This document shows positions 15,554 through 23,714 of a stretch of 64,000 nucleotides of DNA, in pieces. Position numbers and translations under genes: made by a program. The notes beneath the pieces are model-generated. The model saw only the letters and a list, made by a program, of their open reading frames with translations. It was not told the origin of the DNA and did no database searches. This DNA is from Cedecea lapagei (GTDB lineage Bacteria > Pseudomonadota > Gammaproteobacteria > Enterobacterales > Enterobacteriaceae): positions 558,001 through 622,000 of the forward strand of contig NZ_LR134201.1 in assembly GCF_900635955.1 (NCBI RefSeq), written 5' to 3'. The first letter of the stretch is position 1; every line of letters begins with the position of its first letter.

Positions 15554-16285
15554 TTAGCCCAGATCGCCAAAGCGCACCTGCAGTGCGGTAATGGCGGTGA
15601 GCGCGGTGGTCTCAGTACGCAGAACGCGCGGTCCCAACAGAATATCAGTAAATTGGTGGTCAGCGGTCATGGCAATCTCATCGGCCGTCAGGCCGCCTTC
15701 CGGGCCAATCAGCAGGCGCACGCGTTCGACGGGCTGCGGTAAGGTGTTGATGCTGGCGCTGGCACGCGGATGCAGATTGAGCTTCAGGGCTTCATCCTGC
15801 TCGGCGCACCAGGCTTCAAGCTCCATCGCCGGGCGAACTTCTGGTACCCGGTTTCGGCCGCATTGCTCGCAGGCGGCGATAGCAATTTTCTGCCACTGCT
15901 GGAGCTTTTTGTTCAGCCTTTCCGCATCGAGTTTTACCCCGCAGCGTTCGGAAAACAATGGGGTAATGACGTTCACGCCCAGCTCTACGGCCTTCTGAAT
16001 GGTGAATTCCATTTTTTCACCGCGCGACATGACCTGGCCGAGGTGCAGCCAGAGCGGCGACTCACGGTCGTCCTCGCTGCCCGCCAGCACTTTCACGCGC
16101 ACGCTTTTTTTATCCGCCTGCACAATTTCCGCGTCGAACACCTGATTACTGCCGTCGAACAGCTGGATAGCCTGGCCTGCGCCCATACGCAGTACCCGTC
16201 CTACGTGGTTTGCCGCATCTTCGCTCAGCAGTACGTCCTGGCCAACGGAGAGGCTTTCAGGGTGGTGAATGCGGGGTATACGCAT
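15554..16285 (-). CDS. rsmE: 16S rRNA (uracil1498-N3)-methyltransferase
   Basis: 243 aa, E. coli length. This SPOUT-class knotted methyltransferase uses SAM to methylate U1498 of 16S rRNA in the 30S decoding region. An N-terminal PUA-like domain (MRIPRIHHPESL, NHVGRVLRMGAGQAI) precedes the trefoil-knot motifs LLIGPEGGLTADE and LGPRVLRTETTAL. The ATG at 16285 is the conserved start; the frame open to 16375 has no support. It leads the rsmE-gshB pair. Confidence 0.96.
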   Translation of the reverse strand: MRIPRIHHPESLSVGQDVLLSEDAANHVGRVLRMGAGQAIQLFDGSNQVFDAEIVQADKKSVRVKVLAGSEDDRESPLWLHLGQVMSRGEKMEFTIQKAVELGVNVITPLFSERCGVKLDAERLNKKLQQWQKIAIAACEQCGRNRVPEVRPAMELEAWCAEQDEALKLNLHPRASASINTLPQPVERVRLLIGPEGGLTADEIAMTADHQFTDILLGPRVLRTETTALTAITALQVRFGDLG

Positions 16286-16399
16286 GAAGTCGGTTCCGGT
16301 TAGTTGCGCTGCGCTTCCAGAAGTGCCATCTCGCTTACTGAGAGAGGGCCTGGATGAGGATAAACCTCGCAGCAAATAAAGAATTGCCGCTAGTGTAGG

Positions 16400-17107
16400 T
16401 TAGCTGTTTCGCGCCTTGCAAGCCCGTAGCACATATGGGTTATGGTTGCCCTGGACTCGCGCAATACGTTCATCCCTTTCGCACTCCCAGTCGTTAACCG
16501 GATAGCGTTTATCCCAGGCCTCGAATAGCTGGGTCTGCTGGCGTGAAAGCGCAAGCTGGTACTGGTCACGCATGTAGAAGTAGGTGCGGGCAATCGCGCC
16601 TCGGGCACGTTCCGGCGGCTCGGCAACTTTATCTTTGAAATCCACCTTCATTGCGCACTGGCCATATTGTCCTTCACCGCCGTTCCACTGGCTGTACATG
16701 AAATTATTTCTGTCGGCGTTAACCTCTCCGACGGCAGGCTGAAGGTTGTGCATATCGCTTTCGATTTTGCGGTAAACCGGGTCTTTGGCGCAGTTTTTAC
16801 GTCCGCCGTCCTGCCAGCATTGCAGCAGATGGCCAAACTGCCAGGCGGGCATGACGTGCTCCCACTCGATGCGGGTGGCGCGGTTTTCATTTTTACGCAC
16901 TTTATAGCCGCAGGACTCAAGATCCGGGATCCCCTTTTTGCCCTGCCAGCTGATTTTACAGCCGCAGTAGAAGTCGCCAGGGGCATCGGCGTTGACCTTT
17001 ACGCCTGCGGTTTTGGCCTGAGCGAAGCTGTTAATGCCGGTGCTGAATGCGGGGAGAGTGCTTAGGGCTGCAACGAACGCAACAGCCAAAGAAATTTTGC
17101 GAGACAT
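16400..17107 (-). CDS. endA: DNA-specific endonuclease I
   Basis: 235 aa, E. coli length. This periplasmic non-specific DNA endonuclease gives mostly double-strand breaks. A signal peptide covers about residues 1-22. The nuclease core has RIEWEHVMPAWQFG with the catalytic His, DMHNLQPAVGEVNADRNN and YGQCAMKVDF. Eight or so Cys residues in the mature protein can form disulfides, which fits its periplasmic location. The 114-bp gap to rsmE holds a degenerate piece of the GAGAGGG repeat family. Confidence 0.96.
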   Translation of the reverse strand: MSRKISLAVAFVAALSTLPAFSTGINSFAQAKTAGVKVNADAPGDFYCGCKISWQGKKGIPDLESCGYKVRKNENRATRIEWEHVMPAWQFGHLLQCWQDGGRKNCAKDPVYRKIESDMHNLQPAVGEVNADRNNFMYSQWNGGEGQYGQCAMKVDFKDKVAEPPERARGAIARTYFYMRDQYQLALSRQQTQLFEAWDKRYPVNDWECERDERIARVQGNHNPYVLRACKARNS

Positions 17108-17199
17108 TTCCAGAATCCTTACTAAAACGTGACCGCACCCTACCTGATCGGATATCCAGTTTCAATCAGCGGTGGCGTAAAAATTCCGGAAATAAATGA

Positions 17200-17715
17200 T
17201 TAATTACATGGGGTTGTAACGTCTTGCTTTAATAACTGACCGCAATGCGTGCAGCGGTATTCAGCCTCGCCGCGCAGAACCCGATTGTGGCGGCGCACGG
17301 TGAGCTGGTGCAGCTGGCAGGGGCAGCGGTAGGGGAAGGTATTTTTGCGAACCGAATCAACTTCAAACCGATGGGTGCGGCGAGCAGGAACGCCAAGCAC
17401 GGTTTCCATCATCCATTTCCACTCTTTGCCGTGAGGCGCAACGCGGCCAAAATGCTTCCAGACCAGCAGGTGAGCCAGCTCATGAGGTACGACTTCGTCA
17501 ACAAAAGCCTGCTGGTTCTCCATCAACAGCACCGGGTTGAGGCGAATTTCATAGCTTTCCAGCCAGGCTGTTCCGGCAGCGGTGCCGCGCTGCTGATAGA
17601 CCATTTTGGGCTCGGGGTAGCAGGTGCCTAAATGCGAGTTGGCCTGCTGGAGCTTTTCACGCAGGCAGCGCATGACGGCTTGCTGGATGGCAATAGGGAG
17701 TCGGGGGGCTTTCAT
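17200..17715 (-). CDS. sprT: SprT zinc metalloprotease-like protein
   Basis: 171 aa (E. coli 165). It has the metalloprotease signature HELAHLLVWKHFG with a third His in APHGKEWKWMM, and a C-terminal zinc ribbon (YRCPC, then YRCTHCG). It is the bacterial relative of SPRTN/Spartan, which degrades DNA-protein crosslinks in eukaryotes; the bacterial role is not proven. It lies between galP and endA as in K-12. Confidence 0.94.
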   Translation of the reverse strand: MKAPRLPIAIQQAVMRCLREKLQQANSHLGTCYPEPKMVYQQRGTAAGTAWLESYEIRLNPVLLMENQQAFVDEVVPHELAHLLVWKHFGRVAPHGKEWKWMMETVLGVPARRTHRFEVDSVRKNTFPYRCPCQLHQLTVRRHNRVLRGEAEYRCTHCGQLLKQDVTTPCN

Positions 17716-17755
17716 AACGGCAGAGAATAATGGGGCAGGGAGCGGGGTGCAAGCC

Positions 17756-17773
17756 CCTCCCGTTTCCGGGAGG
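17756..17773. terminator. Hairpin after galP
   Basis: CCTCCCG/CGGGAGG forms a 7-bp stem with a 4-nt loop. The outer AAGC/GCTT bases can extend it. A T-run is clear only in the plus direction, so use as the galP terminator is likely but not certain. Confidence 0.5.
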
Positions 17774-17785
17774 AGCTTTTTGTGC

Positions 17786-19180
17786 TTAGTTGTGTGCGCC
17801 GATTTCGCGTAATTTACGGCCTTTCATCAGGTTACGTTCGATGTGCTCCAGAGAGACGTGTTTCGTTTCAGGAATCAGCCACAGCGTCAGGACGATAAAG
17901 AGCAGGTTGAGAGCGGCATAGACCCAGAAGGTGTTGGCGTTGCCCAGCGTATTCAGCATGGTGAGGAAGGTAGCGCCGACGATCATATTGGCAATCCAGT
18001 TGGTGGCGGTAGAGCAGGTGATGCCGAAATCACGCCCTTTCAGCGGCTGGATTTCGGAACACAGCACCCAAATCAGCGGGCCGGCGCTCATGGCGAAGCC
18101 AACGATAAACATCAGCAGCATGGCGATCGCAAAGTACTGCGCGCCCTGAGAATGGATACCGACCTGCAGCATGGTGCCGAGCACGCCCATCCCAACGGCC
18201 ATGACCAGGAAGCCGAGCACCAGCGTAGGTTTACGTCCCCAGCGGTCGACCAGGCCGATAGCGATGAAGGTGGCCAGCACGTTAATCAGCCCAACGATAA
18301 CGGTGCCCCACATTTGCTGCGTGGTGTTGGCAAACCCGGCGATTTCAAAGATTTTTGGTGCGTAGTACATGATAACGTTCATGCCGGTGAACTGCTGCAT
18401 CACCTGCAGTAGCACGCCAAGAAAGACCGCGCGGCGGAAGTTAGAGTTATCTTTAAACAGCGCCCAGCCGCTCTGTTTTATCTTCAGACTTTCGCGGATC
18501 TCCTCCAGCTCATTTTTTGCCTCAGCGCTGGTATCACGCAGGCGCAGCAGAACACGCTCAGCATCATGGAAGCGGCGCTTGGCGGCAAACCAGCGCGGGC
18601 TGTCCGGCAGGAAAAATACCCCAACCAGCAGCAGCAGGGCGGGAAGGGTAATAACCCCCAGCATCCAGCGCCAGGATCCGGTGTAGCTGAAGGCGGTATC
18701 GGAGAGGTAAGCGCCCAGAATACCGATGGTGATCATCAGCTGGTACATGGAGATCATGCTGCCGCGAATTTTCTCCGGCGCGATCTCTGACAGATACAGA
18801 GGCGCGGTGTAAGAAGCCACGCCTACAGCCAGTCCCAGCAGGACACGGGAGATAAGCAATACCTCAACGTTTGGCGCAAAGGCCGAGAAAAGGGAGCCGA
18901 GGACAAACAGCACGGCACCGATCATCAGGCTGTATTTGCGGCCCAGTTTGAAAGAGAGCCAGCCGCTGCCGACTGCCCCGACGGCAGCACCAAACATCAT
19001 AGAGCTCACCACCCACTCCTGGGTGTGGGAGGTGATGGCGAAATCTTTAGCGATAAACGGCAGCGCACCGGCAATTACGCCGATATCCAGACCAAACAGC
19101 AGGCCGGCGAGCGCGGCCAGGAAACAGACAAAAAACGTCATGCTCTTGTTAGAACGCGCTGATTTTTTATTGTCAGGCAT
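17786..19180 (-). CDS. galP: Galactose:H+ symporter GalP
   Basis: 464 aa, E. coli length. A sugar porter of the major facilitator superfamily with 12 membrane segments, taking up galactose and glucose with protons across the inner membrane. Family signatures are GLLFGLDIGVIAGALPF (TM1), GWLSFKLGRK, RVLLGLAVGVASYTAPLYL, PDSPRWF, QQFTGMNVIMYYAP (sugar-binding TM7), DRWGRKP and PETKHVSLE. The ATG at 19180 is the conserved MPDNKKSARSN start. A perfect CRP palindrome and a GalR/GalS-type operator lie 65-100 bp upstream, so it should be induced by galactose and subject to catabolite control. Confidence 0.96.
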   Translation of the reverse strand: MPDNKKSARSNKSMTFFVCFLAALAGLLFGLDIGVIAGALPFIAKDFAITSHTQEWVVSSMMFGAAVGAVGSGWLSFKLGRKYSLMIGAVLFVLGSLFSAFAPNVEVLLISRVLLGLAVGVASYTAPLYLSEIAPEKIRGSMISMYQLMITIGILGAYLSDTAFSYTGSWRWMLGVITLPALLLLVGVFFLPDSPRWFAAKRRFHDAERVLLRLRDTSAEAKNELEEIRESLKIKQSGWALFKDNSNFRRAVFLGVLLQVMQQFTGMNVIMYYAPKIFEIAGFANTTQQMWGTVIVGLINVLATFIAIGLVDRWGRKPTLVLGFLVMAVGMGVLGTMLQVGIHSQGAQYFAIAMLLMFIVGFAMSAGPLIWVLCSEIQPLKGRDFGITCSTATNWIANMIVGATFLTMLNTLGNANTFWVYAALNLLFIVLTLWLIPETKHVSLEHIERNLMKGRKLREIGAHN

Positions 19181-19245
19181 AACGCCCTCCAGATAGTTGT
19201 TCGGATTTGACGCCGTTAAGGGTAGGTCAGCGAAGGGCAAAAGTG

Positions 19246-19261
19246 TGTGATGATAATCACA
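19246..19261. promoter_or_regulatory. CRP-cAMP binding site at galP
   Basis: TGTGATGATAATCACA is a perfect TGTGA-N6-TCACA palindrome centred about 73 bp upstream of the galP start codon. It fits catabolite activation of a sugar transporter. Confidence 0.8.
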
Positions 19262-19264
19262 GTG

Positions 19265-19280
19265 ATGTAATCGTTTACAT
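19265..19280. promoter_or_regulatory. GalR/GalS-type operator, proximal
   Basis: ATGTAATCGTTTACAT matches the GalR-family consensus (GTGTAANCGNTTNCAC) at the whole core and is symmetric. It adjoins the CRP site, so repressor and CRP could compete or cooperate. Confidence 0.7.
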
Positions 19281-19447
19281 TAGGATTTTGGATTAAATAG
19301 AGGCTGCTAAGCGATAAGACATAGCATCAAGGAGAAATTAAGCCCACATTCTGGTTAAATATCGGCACATTCAGAAGCATTATGTAACAAATGATGCATC
19401 ATAGGGAGAGACTGCTTAAATAGGGGTAGCAAAGCCAGTTTTGGTGT

Positions 19448-19463
19448 GTGTAATCGGTTTCAT
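19448..19463. promoter_or_regulatory. GalR/GalS-type operator, distal
   Basis: GTGTAATCGGTTTCAT matches the GalR consensus at all specified positions except the last. It is 183 bp from the proximal operator, a spacing compatible with repressor looping as known for the gal operon. Confidence 0.55.
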
Positions 19464-19525
19464 ATTGCTGCCAAGGGGCATGAAACGGGGCGGAGCAGGG
19501 AAAAATAGCGTGGGGCCAGAAAGCA

Positions 19526-19549
19526 AAAGGCCAGCATAAGCTGGCCTTT
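19526..19549 (-). terminator. Intrinsic terminator of metK
   Basis: AAAGGCCAGC/GCTGGCCTTT forms a 10-bp perfect stem with an ATAA loop 22 nt beyond the metK stop, with TTTTGC following in the minus direction. Confidence 0.85.
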
Positions 19550-19571
19550 AAAGCACAAAAGCGGTGGCGGG

Positions 19572-20726
19572 TTATTTCAGGCCAGCGGCTTCGCGCAGCA
19601 GCGCTGCCTTGTCGGTTTTTTCCCATGGGAAATGTTCGCGACCAAAGTGACCGTAAGCGGCGGTCTCTTTGTAAATCGGGTGCAGCAGATCCAGCATCTG
19701 AATCAGGCCGTATGGACGCAGGTCGAAGAACTCGCGTACCAGCAGGGTCAGCTGTTCGGTAGAGATTTTCTCGGTACCGAAAGTTTCCACCATGATTGAG
19801 GTGGGTTCTGCAACGCCGATAGCGTAAGAAACCTGAATTTCACAGCGGTCGGCCAGGCCGGCAGCCACGATGTTTTTCGCAACATAGCGCGCCGCGTAGG
19901 CAGCAGAACGGTCAACTTTAGACGGATCTTTACCGGAGAATGCGCCGCCGCCGTGACGAGCCATGCCGCCGTAGGTATCAACGATGATTTTACGCCCGGT
20001 CAGGCCGCAGTCACCCATCGGGCCACCGATAACAAAACGGCCGGTTGGGTTGATGTGGTATTTGGTCGACGCGTTCAGCCACTCGCCCGGCAGAACAGGT
20101 TTGATGATCTCTTCCATCACCGCTTCCTGCAGGACTTTCAGCTCGACGTCTTCGGAATGCTGAGTAGACAGCACCACCGCATCGATGCCGACGATTTTGC
20201 CGTCGTCGTACTGGAAGGTGATCTGGCTTTTTGCATCCGGACGCAGCCACGGCAGAGTACCGTTTTTACGCACTTCAGCCTGACGCTGTACCAGACGGTG
20301 AGCGTAGGTGATCGGCGCTGGCATCAGCACGTCGGTTTCGTTAGTTGCGTAGCCAAACATCAGACCCTGGTCGCCCGCACCCTGTTCCAGCGGATCGCTA
20401 CGGTCAACGCCCTGATTAATGTCCGGGGATTGTTTGCCGATCGCGCTCAGGACGGCGCAGGAGTTGGCATCAAAGCCCATATCTGAATGCACGTAGCCGA
20501 TTTCACGCACGGTATTACGGGTGATCTCTTCGATATCAACCCAGGCGCTGGTGGTGATCTCGCCGCCAACCAGAACCATGCCGGTTTTCACGTAGGTTTC
20601 ACAGGCTACGCGCGCTTTCGGATCCTGCTCGAGGATGGCGTCAAGGACGGCGTCGGAGATTTGGTCAGCGATTTTATCAGGATGCCCTTCAGATACAGAC
20701 TCGGACGTAAAAAGGTGTTTAGCCAT
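19572..20726 (-). CDS. metK: S-adenosylmethionine synthetase
   Basis: 384 aa, E. coli length. It condenses methionine with ATP to give SAM, the cell's methyl donor and, after decarboxylation, the aminopropyl donor for spermidine. Signature motifs are SVSEGHPDKIADQISDAVLD at the N-terminus, GAGDQGLMFGYA (residues about 114-125) and the phosphate-binding GGGAFSGKDPSKVDRS. It is divergent from the speA leader across about 690 bp. MetJ control would be expected from E. coli, but I could not place a clear met-box array. Confidence 0.98.
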   Translation of the reverse strand: MAKHLFTSESVSEGHPDKIADQISDAVLDAILEQDPKARVACETYVKTGMVLVGGEITTSAWVDIEEITRNTVREIGYVHSDMGFDANSCAVLSAIGKQSPDINQGVDRSDPLEQGAGDQGLMFGYATNETDVLMPAPITYAHRLVQRQAEVRKNGTLPWLRPDAKSQITFQYDDGKIVGIDAVVLSTQHSEDVELKVLQEAVMEEIIKPVLPGEWLNASTKYHINPTGRFVIGGPMGDCGLTGRKIIVDTYGGMARHGGGAFSGKDPSKVDRSAAYAARYVAKNIVAAGLADRCEIQVSYAIGVAEPTSIMVETFGTEKISTEQLTLLVREFFDLRPYGLIQMLDLLHPIYKETAAYGHFGREHFPWEKTDKAALLREAAGLK

Positions 20727-21411
20727 ATTTTCTTCACCCTAAAAGGATTTATTTAGTTCAGGCTGCTGCTCTACGCCGTAATCACGGCGAGATAGACCAA
20801 CCCGGGAACTTATTGCCACAGATTGAAAAACAGGCAGTCTAACAGTTAATCAGTATAGATGGATTAACATCTGGACGGCCATTTTAGATTAGACAATCGG
20901 CAGATAGCCAGAATTTTTTAGGCTCAGGGCAAGATGTGAGAAATGTTAAGTGGAAAGCGTAGCTGACACTGCTGGCAATTTACGCATTTTTGTTTTGCTT
21001 TTTACCCCTGATATGGGTATAAAGCGGCGCGCGCGGCTTAATCAAAAGCACACGATTTGTGTTGCCCACTTCCAGCCGGGTTGAGCAATTATTTAGAGCC
21101 TGTCAGCTACAGTGCTCGCAGCTTTGGCTTGTCGCATACATATTCAACGTATGCGTGGAGGTGATACGAGTAATGAACCGCCGTCATTCAACTAACCCGG
21201 CACGCCGTCCTGGCGCGCATATGCTCCTCGCAGCCTGCATCTCATGTTTTCAAACTTGCCGATGTTTTACCCCTCTCGGCGCTTCTCAGGATCCCCGGGC
21301 CGGCCTGTAATCCGCCGTGGTCACTGAACAAGGGCGCTCTTGTCATACAAGAGTTTTCTCGTGGTTTCGCCGTCCTGTCATACAGGGGTCGGATACGTGT
21401 TTTACAATGAT
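20727..21411. other. metK-speA intergenic region and speA leader
   Basis: This is 685 bp without a confident gene. It holds the metK promoter (minus) and the speA promoter and long leader (plus). An 83-codon frame at 21059-21310 could correspond to one of the poorly defined small yqg genes of K-12, but I see no ribosome site that supports it. A CGCATAC/GTATGCG dyad lies at 21133-21155. Two hairpins sharing a TCATA loop lie at 21337-21386. Confidence 0.55.
21337..21386 (+). promoter_or_regulatory. Paired hairpins with identical TCATA loops in the speA leader
   Basis: CTCTTG-TCATA-CAAGAG (21337-21353), followed by TTTTCTC, and CCTG-TCATA-CAGG (21374-21386) share the core TGTCATACA. They lie just upstream of yqgB. 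The first with its T-rich tail could attenuate transcription; the shared loop suggests a common RNA or protein ligand. Function is inferred only from structure. Confidence 0.5.
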
Positions 21412-21558
21412 ATGAAAATGAAACCGGTCGCACAGCCTGACGCTCAGCGTCTTGTGCTGTCAATACGCGCTGTTAATGGGTTGTTATTGCAGGATACCCC
21501 TGCGATAGTAGTCAACTGTTTTGCACAATCGACAAAATTTGAGGTTCGCCATGACTGA
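21412..21558 (+). CDS. yqgB: YqgB, small acid-induced protein encoded in the speA leader
   Basis: 48 aa. The N-terminus MKMKPVAQ and the internal AIVVNCF match the E. coli YqgB pattern (MKKKPVAQ, then AIVVNCF); the C-terminus is longer. It overlaps the speA start codon by 8 bp in another frame, so its translation may couple to or interfere with speA. In E. coli YqgB is a small protein reported to be induced at acid pH. The start at 21412 is chosen by this similarity; an earlier in-frame start at 21340 would run through the leader hairpins. Confidence 0.7.
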   Translation: MKMKPVAQPDAQRLVLSIRAVNGLLLQDTPAIVVNCFAQSTKFEVRHD

Positions 21559-23527
21559 CAAAATTACTTCTGTTTCGGGTTCGTCAGTGGGCGAGCAGGA
21601 TGTACATCGTTCCATTCAGGAGGTTGCCATGAGCTCCGAGGAAGCCAGTAAGATGCTGCGTACATACAATATTGCCTGGTGGGGCAATAACTATTACGAC
21701 GTCAACGAACTGGGCCACATCAGCGTTTGTCCGGATCCGGACGTTCCGGAGGCTCGTGTCGATCTCGCCGAGCTGGTTAAAGCTCGTGAAGCTCAGGGCC
21801 AGCGCCTGCCCGCGCTGTTCTGCTTCCCGCAGATCCTGCAGCACCGCCTGCGTTCGATTAACGCCGCCTTCAAGCGTGCCCGTGAATCTTACGGCTATAA
21901 GGGCGACTACTTCCTGGTTTACCCGATTAAAGTTAACCAGCACCGCCGCGTGATTGAGTCGCTGATCCACTCCGGCGAACCGCTGGGTCTGGAAGCTGGC
22001 TCTAAAGCCGAGCTGATGGCCGTGCTGGCGCACGCAGGCATGACCCGCTCCGTTATCGTTTGTAACGGCTATAAAGACCGCGAATACATCCGCCTGGCGC
22101 TGATCGGCGAGAAGATGGGCCATAAGGTCTATCTGGTTATCGAGAAGATGTCCGAGATCGGCATCGTGCTGGAAGAAGCCGAGCGCCTGAACGTGGTGCC
22201 GCGCCTGGGCGTCCGCGCACGTCTGGCTTCCCAGGGCTCCGGTAAGTGGCAGTCCTCCGGCGGTGAAAAATCTAAATTCGGCCTGGCGGCAAACCAGGTT
22301 CTGCAACTGGTGGAAATGCTGCGTGAACGCGGTCGGCTGGACAGTATTCAACTTCTGCACTTCCACCTTGGTTCGCAGATGGCCAATATTCGCGACATCG
22401 CGACCGGCGTACGTGAGTCCGCACGTTTTTACGTTGAGCTGCACAAGCTTGGCGTGAATATCCAGTGCTTTGACGTGGGCGGTGGCCTGGGCGTGGACTA
22501 CGAAGGAACTCGCTCCCAGTCCGACTGTTCAGTGAACTACGGCCTGAATGAGTACGCGAACAACATTATCTGGGCGATTGGCGACGCCTGCGAAGAGAAT
22601 GGTCTGCCGCACCCGACGGTGATTACCGAATCCGGCCGTGCCGTAACCGCACACCACACCGTGCTGGTTTCCAATATCATCGGCGTTGAGCGTAACGAAT
22701 ACACCGAAGCAACGCCGCCGGCTGATGACGCGCCGCGCGCGCTGCAAAGCATGTGGGAAACCTGGCAGGAAATGCACGAGCCGGGCACGCGTCGTTCGCT
22801 GCGCGAGTGGCTGCACGACAGCCAGATGGACCTGCACGATATTCACGTTGGCTACTCCTCCGGTGCCTACAGCCTGCAGGAGCGTGCCTGGGCAGAGCAG
22901 CTCTACCTGAACATGTGCCACGACGTGCAGAAACAGCTCGATCCAAGCAACCGTGCGCATCGTCCAATCATCGATGAACTGCAGGAGCGTATGGCGGACA
23001 AAATGTACGTCAACTTCTCGCTGTTCCAGTCGATGCCGGATGCGTGGGGGATCGATCAGCTGTTCCCGGTGATGCCGCTGGAAGGGCTGAACCACGCGCC
23101 TGAACGCCGTGCCGTGCTGCTGGACATCACCTGTGATTCCGACGGCGCTATCGACCACTACGTGGACGGCGACGGTATCGCAACGACCATGCCAATGCCG
23201 GAGTACGATCCTGAGAACCCGCCGATGCTGGGCTTCTTTATGGTTGGCGCGTACCAGGAGATTCTGGGCAACATGCACAACCTGTTCGGGGACACCGAAG
23301 CGGTGGACGTCTTCGTCTTCCCTGACGGCTCCGTAGAAGTTGAGCTGTCTGACGAAGGCGATACCGTCGCGGATATGCTGCAGTACGTGCAGCTCGACCC
23401 GAACAAACTGTTGACCCAGTTCCGTGACCAGGTGAAGAACACCGGCCTTGACGACGCGCTGCAGCAGCAGTTCCTCGAAGAGTTTGAGTCGGGCCTTTAC
23501 GGTTACACGTACCTGGAAGACGAGTAG
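21551..23527 (+). CDS. speA: Biosynthetic arginine decarboxylase
   Basis: 658 aa, E. coli length. It makes agmatine from arginine, the first step of the alternative putrescine route completed by speB downstream. It is a fold-III PLP enzyme: PLP lysine Lys127 in FLVYPIKVNQHRR, the HFHLGSQMANIRD block, GGGLGVDYEGTRS, and substrate-site cysteine in DITCDSDGAIDHY. A ribosome site GAGG precedes the ATG at 21551. It is expressed behind the long yqgB leader. With speC and metK in the same window, polyamine synthesis is well represented. Confidence 0.97.
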   Translation: MTDKITSVSGSSVGEQDVHRSIQEVAMSSEEASKMLRTYNIAWWGNNYYDVNELGHISVCPDPDVPEARVDLAELVKAREAQGQRLPALFCFPQILQHRLRSINAAFKRARESYGYKGDYFLVYPIKVNQHRRVIESLIHSGEPLGLEAGSKAELMAVLAHAGMTRSVIVCNGYKDREYIRLALIGEKMGHKVYLVIEKMSEIGIVLEEAERLNVVPRLGVRARLASQGSGKWQSSGGEKSKFGLAANQVLQLVEMLRERGRLDSIQLLHFHLGSQMANIRDIATGVRESARFYVELHKLGVNIQCFDVGGGLGVDYEGTRSQSDCSVNYGLNEYANNIIWAIGDACEENGLPHPTVITESGRAVTAHHTVLVSNIIGVERNEYTEATPPADDAPRALQSMWETWQEMHEPGTRRSLREWLHDSQMDLHDIHVGYSSGAYSLQERAWAEQLYLNMCHDVQKQLDPSNRAHRPIIDELQERMADKMYVNFSLFQSMPDAWGIDQLFPVMPLEGLNHAPERRAVLLDITCDSDGAIDHYVDGDGIATTMPMPEYDPENPPMLGFFMVGAYQEILGNMHNLFGDTEAVDVFVFPDGSVEVELSDEGDTVADMLQYVQLDPNKLLTQFRDQVKNTGLDDALQQQFLEEFESGLYGYTYLEDE

Positions 23528-23535
23528 GTAAACCT

Positions 23536-23556
23536 CCCTCTCCCCGTGGGAGAGGG
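23536..23556. repeat. Dispersed GGGAGAGGG palindrome, copy 3
   Basis: CCCTCTCCC-CGT-GGGAGAGGG forms a perfect 9-bp stem directly after the speA stop, within the speA-speB spacer. It may trim or pause speA transcripts before speB. Confidence 0.65.
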
Positions 23557-23714
23557 CATCAGGCAGAATGCTATACTCTCTTGAACCCGTATGAATTAGC
23601 GGCGATAATCCGCTCAATAAAAGCAGTACCCCAATCCAATCCCTTCCTCGTCGGGTTTAACGACGCGGAGGGGATTTTTTTTAGGCGTTTTAACCCCAAC
23701 CGAGAGGTCAGACA

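Larger units (their letters stand above)
19181..19571 (-). other. galP control region and metK 3' spacer
   Basis: This 391-bp stretch has no gene. Going from galP outward it holds a CRP site (19246-19261), a first GalR-type operator (19265-19280), a second GalR-type operator (19448-19463) and the metK terminator (19526-19549). Confidence 0.7.

Noticed and set aside
14546..15742. 398-codon open frame on the plus strand
   Set aside because: It is exactly antisense to gshB and the end of rsmE, whose family motifs are intact. The translated sequence has no recognisable domain; it is a codon-bias shadow.
20821..20905. Possible MetJ box array upstream of metK
   Set aside because: Octamers here match AGACGTCT in at most about five positions and are not in clean tandem, so I do not annotate them.
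21059..21310. 83-codon frame in the metK-speA gap
   Set aside because: Length is similar to small K-12 yqg genes in this gap, but the ribosome site is poor and I cannot confirm similarity.
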